From Pseudochrobactrum asaccharolyticum (GTDB lineage: Bacteria; Pseudomonadota; Alphaproteobacteria; Rhizobiales; Rhizobiaceae), in assembly GCF_003314995.1 (NCBI RefSeq), contig NZ_QNRH01000008.1, positions 100,278 through 164,277 on the forward strand: a stretch of 64,000 bases of DNA. The letters run 5' to 3'. How positions within the stretch are numbered: the stretch's first letter is position 1; each line of letters starts with the position of its first letter. Both the position numbers and the translations under genes were made by a program. The notes beneath the pieces are model-generated. The model did no database searches and was not told the DNA's origin. It worked only from the letters and a program-made list of their open reading frames with translations. This document shows positions 62,253 through 64,000 of this stretch, piece by piece.

Positions 62253-63722
62253 TCATGCAGCCAGTGTGTTCTTATGAATTACACCGTCTTTGATGATCAG
62301 CTTCATATTTTTGTCCGGATCAGCAATCAGAGAAATATCTTCCAGCGGATTGCCATCAATCAGCAGCATATCTGCCATTGCACCCTTTTCAATCACCCCG
62401 ATAGCACCCGCATAAGGATTGCGGTTTCCGGACATTGCCAGCAATTCCGCATTGGTGCCGGTTGCCATTTTCAGCACATCCGCATTATCAAACCAGCGCG
62501 CCAGTTTCGTCAGCTGACGCCCCTGTGACGCAGTGCCCTTCGGATTGAACAGAATATCCGTACCCCATGCCATTTTGACATTATATTTCGGCCCCAGTTC
62601 AAAGGCGCGGATTGTGCCTTCCGCAATCATCTTCTGCTGATCGCTCTGTACCTGTGAGGCATAAACATTGGCATCCTCATCCGCCAGAAACGGCTGAATG
62701 CTCCACCAAGCACCGGCATCAGCCATTTGCTTGACGGTTTCCTCATCCGCAAGCTGGCCATGCTCAATCGACTGCACGCCGCAAGCCAGTGCGCGCTGAA
62801 TACCCGCCGAGGTATAAACATGCGCACCAACATAAGTGCCCCAATCCTTAGCAGCCATAACTGCCGCACGGATTTCAGCCTCGGTAAATTGCAGAGAATC
62901 CAGCGGATCATAGGCAGATGCAACGCCGCCGCCGACCATAATCTTGATCTGGCTCGCACCCAGCATCAACTGTTCGCGGACACGGCGCAGCACTTCGGCC
63001 TCACCATCAGCGATAGTGGCAATGCCTGCCGATTCCGCAAGGCTCAGATCATTGGCACTATGGCGCGGAATATCGCTTCGCTGGCGGAAATCGCCATGAC
63101 CGGAGGTCTGCGATACCATCGCGCCGGACGGATAAATGCGTGGCCCCGGAATACGCTTTTCATCAACTGCACGCTTCAGTGCAAAGGACGGCCCGCCCAT
63201 ATCACGTACTGTTGTAAAACCGCGCATCAGCGTGCGCTGCGCTTCCTGCACTGCAACAAGATGCACATAGGCGATATCAGAGGTCATCGCCACCATCTGC
63301 GGAATAGCTGCCAGAATACTGTGCCAATGGGCATCAATCAGCCCCGGCATCAAAACGCGGCCACCGCAATCAACCTCTTTGGCGTCAGTAACTTTTTCCG
63401 AAGCTTTAAGAATATCCGCAATCCGGTCACCGCTGATCAGGACATTCTGCCCTTCGATCAGCTTTGAGGATTTACCGTCAAAAATACGTAGATTTTTCAG
63501 CAGCACCGGCTGAGCAACTACTGCTGCAGGCACTTGCTGCGCCAAGGCTGATACCGGATCAGCAACCACAGCACCGGCCATAATAGCTGCAAGACCACTC
63601 AGAACAGAACGACGGCTCAGCCCCTGACTGATACGTTCATTCAGTTGCGTAATTTCAGGACTATGGCACAAGCATCCGAAACCATGAGCATATTGCCGGT
63701 ATCGCGCACTATAGTTTCTCAT
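62253..63722 (-). CDS. Tat-exported metal-dependent amidohydrolase
   Basis: 489 residues. A twin-arginine signal is seen at about 35-60 (LSRRSVLSGLAAIMAGAVVA, ending VSALAQ), after an unusually long n-region with GFGCLCHSPE. The amidohydrolase fold has the metal motif PGLIDAHWHS (HxH), GFTTVRDMGG, a Lys in SQIKIMVGGGVASAY, HVYTSAGIQRAL, QSIEHGQLADEE and WGTDILFNPKG with the catalytic Asp; the C-terminal strand segment is GVIEKGAMADMLLIDGNPLE. It is similar to imidazolonepropionase-like or aryldialkyl-dipeptidase hydrolases; substrate unknown. It acts in the periplasm. Confidence 0.88.
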   Translation of the reverse strand: MRNYSARYRQYAHGFGCLCHSPEITQLNERISQGLSRRSVLSGLAAIMAGAVVADPVSALAQQVPAAVVAQPVLLKNLRIFDGKSSKLIEGQNVLISGDRIADILKASEKVTDAKEVDCGGRVLMPGLIDAHWHSILAAIPQMVAMTSDIAYVHLVAVQEAQRTLMRGFTTVRDMGGPSFALKRAVDEKRIPGPRIYPSGAMVSQTSGHGDFRQRSDIPRHSANDLSLAESAGIATIADGEAEVLRRVREQLMLGASQIKIMVGGGVASAYDPLDSLQFTEAEIRAAVMAAKDWGTYVGAHVYTSAGIQRALACGVQSIEHGQLADEETVKQMADAGAWWSIQPFLADEDANVYASQVQSDQQKMIAEGTIRAFELGPKYNVKMAWGTDILFNPKGTASQGRQLTKLARWFDNADVLKMATGTNAELLAMSGNRNPYAGAIGVIEKGAMADMLLIDGNPLEDISLIADPDKNMKLIIKDGVIHKNTLAA

Positions 63723-64000
63723 CGTTTCAGCCTTTCCATAAATGCTCCAAAACCTGTATCCGCATAATCTCTGCAGATATCAGCCTGTATTAAGGTAAGC
63801 CGAAACTTCGGTGATAAAGTTTTAGAATTTATGAAATTTACTGTCACACAGCAGGATATATTTCCCGCAGGTAATATAATGACAGATTTTCAAAGAAAAG
63901 AAGAGTGGTGCGGATAGAGAGCAGCCGCACCTAAACACAACCATTGATATTATTAAATAAAATGCATATTTTTCGACACTACGTATCCCAATTTGTATCA
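63723..64000. other. Right-hand end without a supported gene
   Basis: 278 bp, AT-rich, upstream of the amidohydrolase gene and holding its promoter. A 28-codon frame from 63831 is too short to support. Confidence 0.4.

Overview
The window looks like chromosomal DNA from an alphaproteobacterium of the Rhizobiales, most probably near Brucella/Ochrobactrum/Pseudochrobactrum. This placement is inferred. It rests on an Omp25/Omp31-type porin, a complex I NDUFA12 homologue, a DUF2155 protein, the order rne-amidase-mrcA-prfB, a suf operon carrying two cysteine desulfurases, an acidic insertion in the RNase E S1 region, and RIME-like intergenic repeats. Base composition is close to balanced. There is no rRNA operon, CRISPR array, prophage or insertion sequence; nearly all of it is ordinary gene-dense chromosome.

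Layout. 1-1015: start of a choloylglycine-hydrolase-family enzyme cut by the window edge, behind an outer-membrane protein gene. 1262-5591: a complete sugar ABC importer (binding protein, two permeases, ATPase). 5982-10784: an Hsp70-like ATPase, then a cluster of small genes: a DUF465 protein, a stand-alone F0 subunit a (atpB) paralogue, a secreted EF-hand protein, a 74-residue unknown, two paralogous two-helix membrane microproteins and a glycine-zipper lipoprotein. Two perfect FNR/FixK-type boxes lie in this stretch, which makes it the best candidate for an undescribed low-oxygen response unit. 10894-15482: small secreted protein, porin, LysE exporter, VOC protein, Cho nuclease, histidine phosphatase. 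15819-16389: two identical tRNA-Thr(TGT) genes, each with its own promoter. 16531-19104: NAD kinase and a DEAD-box helicase.

19165-29005: the Fe-S assembly locus (cysteine desulfurase, sufB, sufC, sufD, sufS, sufT, and sufA further on). sufA is separated from sufT by an Rrf2 regulator, an AhpD-like protein, an NTF2-like secreted protein and two RIME repeats. 29292-37330: hydrolase, anmK, tyrS, a giant AsmA-type protein, Bcp. 37658-47596: small membrane protein, prfB with a programmed +1 frameshift, mrcA, amidase, and rne behind a 1.15-kb leader region. 47696-54945: aminotransferase, M48 protease, DsbA-like protein, aroQ, accB, accC, aat. 55080-63722: DUF2155 protein, NDUFA12 homologue, two GNAT enzymes, gatB, trigger factor, secreted proteins and a Tat-exported amidohydrolase.

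Functionally the window joins Fe-S cluster assembly, RNA processing and decay (RNase E, DEAD-box helicase), peptidoglycan synthesis and recycling (PBP1A, amidase, AnmK), translation (TyrS, RF2, GatB, Aat, Tig, tRNA-Thr) and fatty-acid and shikimate steps. Rho-independent hairpins separate most convergent genes. Six copies of a roughly 100-bp mosaic repeat sit between genes.
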